Assembly: GCA_021778415.1 (NCBI GenBank) | Contig: JAJYCL010000003.1 | Span: forward strand, 62,001-126,000 | From: a bacterium | GTDB lineage: Bacteria > Vulcanimicrobiota > Vulcanimicrobiia > Vulcanimicrobiales > Vulcanimicrobiaceae | DNA length: 64,000 nucleotides | Direction: 5' to 3' | In this document: one piece after another, positions 61,551-64,000 of the stretch | Numbering within the stretch: position 1 is the stretch's first letter | How the letters are laid out: each line of letters opens with the position of its first letter | Notes under the pieces: model-generated | What the model saw: the letters and a program-made list of their open reading frames with translations, nothing else | Told to the model about the DNA's origin: nothing | Database searches by the model: none | Made by a program: the position numbers and the translations under genes

Positions 61551-63446
61551 ATGTCGCGACGCGTTCGGCAATTTCTGCTCTCCGGATCGGTTGCCGTTAC
61601 CGTCAGCATCATCGCCATTCTGTTCTATGCGCTTCCGTCGGTCGGACGCAACCTTCCGTTTCTCCAGCGACTTGGCGACTATGCAATCCATCTCAATATA
61701 TTGGCGAATCCGTCAACGCTCGGACTTGTTAATGCACCGTCGTACGATGAACCAAATCCCAATCTCGCTCTTATCGATATCGACGACTCCTCGATCGGAA
61801 ACACAGCCGCCGGACTGACCGCATGGCCGTTTCCTCGCGCTGTCTACGGAAAGTTACTCACGCGACTCGCCAAAGCGAACGTAAAGGTCGTCGCGTTCGA
61901 TGTAAATTTCCTTGAGGATAATGTCGGCGACGACGTTTTTGCCGATGGACTCCGTAAAGTGAATGCCGCGCTCGCATTCCAAATCACCACATCGTCGACT
62001 GGAAATCTCGGGATTCTGCCCGTCGTCCCAACGCTCGCACATGCGGCCAAAGCCGTCGGCTATTCAACGGTCGATACCCCAGGTGGATTCGTTATCGGTC
62101 AGCCCCCGGCAATTACCGCCCGAGGCGCCAACGGCGTTTCGAAGCGCTACAATTCGATCGCCGTTGCGGCAACGCAACTTTTCATTGGACATGCCATTCC
62201 AATTCGACAGCTCCCGACCGTCGATGGTCGATTCATTCTTTTGCCGCCGCATGTAGAAGCCAGGCAAGCCATTTCGGAGCGAGCCGGATCCCAAAAACTC
62301 TCGACCGATTTTGCCGGCGGCGGGCGGCTCTCGTTCGCCGACGCGATGACCATTCCGATTGATCAACTGCGCATATTCGCAAAAAATCGTCTGATTTTCA
62401 TTGGTTCTACGGCGCAAGCACAAGGCGACCGAGTATCGACGCCGATCGGCATTATCGGTGGCGTCTATGTCAATCTTCGCCTTGTGGACCAACTCCTAAC
62501 GAATACGTTCGTACACCCAGCTCCACCCGTCGTCGATATCGCCCTCATGATTCTGTTACCGCTGCTTACCGCACTGATTATCGTCACCGTGCGCCCGCTC
62601 GTGGCCGTGCTGGCAACGTTGGGAATCCTGCTCGCGTTCATTGAAATCAATGCGGCGCTCTTCGTCTACAAGCTCATTTGGCTTGATCTTATGCATACCG
62701 CAGGCGCAATCGCGATGTCATCGGCCGCCCTGATTGCCGTTCGCGTCGTTCGCGAAGGCGCCGAACGGCGCCAAGTAACGAATCTGTTCGGTATGCATGT
62801 AAGCCCTGCCGTCGTGCAAGAAATCCTTAAATCCGAAGATCCGGAAAGCTCGCTTGCGCTCACCGGCAAACGCGTCAAGGCCACCGTTTTTTACAGCGAT
62901 ATTCGCGGTTTTACCGCCATGTCCGAAACGATGAGCCCGGAAGCTATCTACGGCCAACTCAACGAGTACTTCGAAGAGATGTGCAAACTGATTTTCGATC
63001 ACGGTGGGTACGTCGATAAGTTCATCGGGGATTGCGTCATGGCCGTATTTTCCGCCCCCTACCAAACACCGGACGATGCGCTCAAGGCCGTGCGTTCGGC
63101 GGTCGCACAGCAATCGCGAATCGACGATCTTGTCGAGCGTTGGAAAGAGACCGACAAGAAAATTTTCACGGTTGGTATGGGCATCAATACCGGCGAACTC
63201 GTCATGGGAAACCTCGGTTCGAGCAGCCGCATGAACTACACCGTCATCGGCGACACGGTCAACACGGCGGCTCGCCTGTATAATGTGGCAAAGGGCGGCC
63301 AAATTATTATCAGTCAATCGACGTACGACGAAGTCAAAGATTTTGTCGAAGTGGAAGAACTCGAACCGGTGAGCGTAAAAGGCAAAGTCGAGCCGATCCG
63401 CATTTATCAAGTCCTTGCTATGAAAGACTCGTCATCGCAAACCTAA
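61551..63446 (+). CDS. CHASE2-domain class III adenylate/guanylate cyclase
   Basis: 631 residues. A signal-anchor helix precedes a CHASE2 sensor (about 35-330, LALIDIDDSSIG and AWPFPRAVYGKLL), then three membrane helices (about 335-410) and a class III cyclase domain: FYSDIRGFTAMSETM with both metal Asp (the second in GDCVMAVFSAPY), and MGNLGSSSRMNYTVIGDTVN. The catalytic residues for cAMP synthesis appear present. It senses an extracytoplasmic signal and makes cAMP (less likely cGMP). It follows efp after 15 bases. Confidence 0.93.
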   Translation: MSRRVRQFLLSGSVAVTVSIIAILFYALPSVGRNLPFLQRLGDYAIHLNILANPSTLGLVNAPSYDEPNPNLALIDIDDSSIGNTAAGLTAWPFPRAVYGKLLTRLAKANVKVVAFDVNFLEDNVGDDVFADGLRKVNAALAFQITTSSTGNLGILPVVPTLAHAAKAVGYSTVDTPGGFVIGQPPAITARGANGVSKRYNSIAVAATQLFIGHAIPIRQLPTVDGRFILLPPHVEARQAISERAGSQKLSTDFAGGGRLSFADAMTIPIDQLRIFAKNRLIFIGSTAQAQGDRVSTPIGIIGGVYVNLRLVDQLLTNTFVHPAPPVVDIALMILLPLLTALIIVTVRPLVAVLATLGILLAFIEINAALFVYKLIWLDLMHTAGAIAMSSAALIAVRVVREGAERRQVTNLFGMHVSPAVVQEILKSEDPESSLALTGKRVKATVFYSDIRGFTAMSETMSPEAIYGQLNEYFEEMCKLIFDHGGYVDKFIGDCVMAVFSAPYQTPDDALKAVRSAVAQQSRIDDLVERWKETDKKIFTVGMGINTGELVMGNLGSSSRMNYTVIGDTVNTAARLYNVAKGGQIIISQSTYDEVKDFVEVEELEPVSVKGKVEPIRIYQVLAMKDSSSQT

Positions 63447-64000
63447 CACTCTCCGTAGAACTCTTTTTCGCAGCACTCGGAGCATCTATTTTCGGATCGA
63501 TGGTTGGCCTGGGCGGCGGTTTTCTACTGGTCCCCTTTCTGCGACTCTTTATGGGATTTAGCCCGGCAGCCGCAGCCGGCACATCACTTGCCTTGGTTGT
63601 CGCCAACAGCGGAAGCGGCGCGTTTACCTATCTCTTGCAAAAACGCGTTCACATCAAAATCGGCCTCCTCGTTGCGCTCGGTGGATTACCCGGCTCGATT
63701 TTGGGAGCCTACGTCGCCCATCGTATCTCACCGCACCTCTTCGACTGGCTCCTCGCCGGCCTATTGACCATTATCGCAACGGATATGATGATCAATCGCC
63801 ACAAGCGCGTTGGATCTCGCGATGAAACGGCGGATGTGCGACGCATGAAAGGCATGTCGTATCGCATGAGCGTCGCGGCCGGATTTTTTGTCGGCTTCCT
63901 CGGAAGTCTCTTCGGCATTGGTGGCGGCGTGGTGCTCGTGCCGGCTTTCGTGTATTTCTCCGAGCTCCCGGCGCACGCGATTAGTGCTACCTCGCACTTC
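63434..64000 (+). CDS. TauE/SafE-family (TSUP) permease, incomplete at window end; start codon unclear
   Basis: The frame reads ANLTLSVELFFAALGASIFG and then SMVGLGGGFLLVPFL, the first TSUP repeat, with GGVVLVPAFVYF as the second-repeat motif near the end. TSUP proteins export or import sulfite, sulfonates or similar anions. The first ATG in frame (63500) falls inside the first helix; no ATG, GTG or TTG lies before it in this frame for at least 80 bases. I give 63434 (ATC) as the likely extent. The gene overlaps the cyclase stop by about 13 bases. Confidence 0.75.
   Translation, partial: MANLTLSVELFFAALGASIFGSMVGLGGGFLLVPFLRLFMGFSPAAAAGTSLALVVANSGSGAFTYLLQKRVHIKIGLLVALGGLPGSILGAYVAHRISPHLFDWLLAGLLTIIATDMMINRHKRVGSRDETADVRRMKGMSYRMSVAAGFFVGFLGSLFGIGGGVVLVPAFVYFSELPAHAISATSHF

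Overview
This 64 kb window is bacterial chromosome: dense genes, many ATGA-type start/stop overlaps, moderately high GC. It reads as an environmental bacterium from a poorly sampled lineage. It has a complete tmRNA, a tRNA-Pro, meso-diaminopimelate synthesis, extensive peptidoglycan-sugar salvage, methylmalonyl-CoA metabolism and a selenium locus. A deep-branching phylum such as Eremiobacterota/WPS-2 is a guess from the overall gene mix, not something the sequence proves.

Layout. 1-0.8 kb: end of a methylmalonyl-CoA mutase large subunit and its epimerase. 0.8-2.5 kb: LemA-TPM-TPM operon. 2.6-10.6 kb: a tightly overlapping peptidoglycan-salvage operon (orphan sugar-ABC ATPase, NagZ, AmiE-like amidase, AnmK, BadF-type amino-sugar kinase, MurQ, DUF4127). 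10.6-13.6 kb: secreted proteins, DUF167 and a fatty-acid desaturase. 13.6-18.1 kb: histidine kinase, response regulator and REC-PAS-GGDEF-EAL protein. 18.1-19.2 kb: two exported proteins of unknown function.

19.2-24.3 kb is the most interesting part. It holds a SenB-type glycosyltransferase, a SenA-type (EgtB-like) enzyme, a permease and SelD. This matches the selenoneine pathway. Both the permease and SelD contain an in-frame UGA exactly where homologues carry a functional Cys, and each UGA is followed at the right distance by a SECIS-like hairpin. I read both as selenocysteine proteins that normal gene calling would truncate or split.

24.4-25.7 kb: small membrane genes. 25.7-37.9 kb: a decayed accessory island ending beside the tmRNA gene. 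It contains an IS256 remnant, an IS30 copy inserted cleanly into an IS3 element, another IS3, a second IS256 with one nonsense codon, and a third IS3. Between them lie cargo genes: a right-handed beta-helix protein with an SGNH hydrolase, a membrane/zinc-ribbon protein, a truncated zinc-ribbon protein and a PIN-like protein.

37.9-64 kb is core chromosome: tmRNA, a chemoreceptor, UvrC, DedA, a ClpN-domain protein, tRNA-Pro, two TrkA proteins, radical SAM, DapF, MiaA, a secreted lipase, MutL, MutS, MiaB, Der, PlsY, a large secreted metalloprotease, EF-P, a CHASE2 cyclase and the start of a TauE/SafE permease. Two intergenic blocks (about 49.7 and 57.6 kb) carry REP/BIME-like palindromic repeats.
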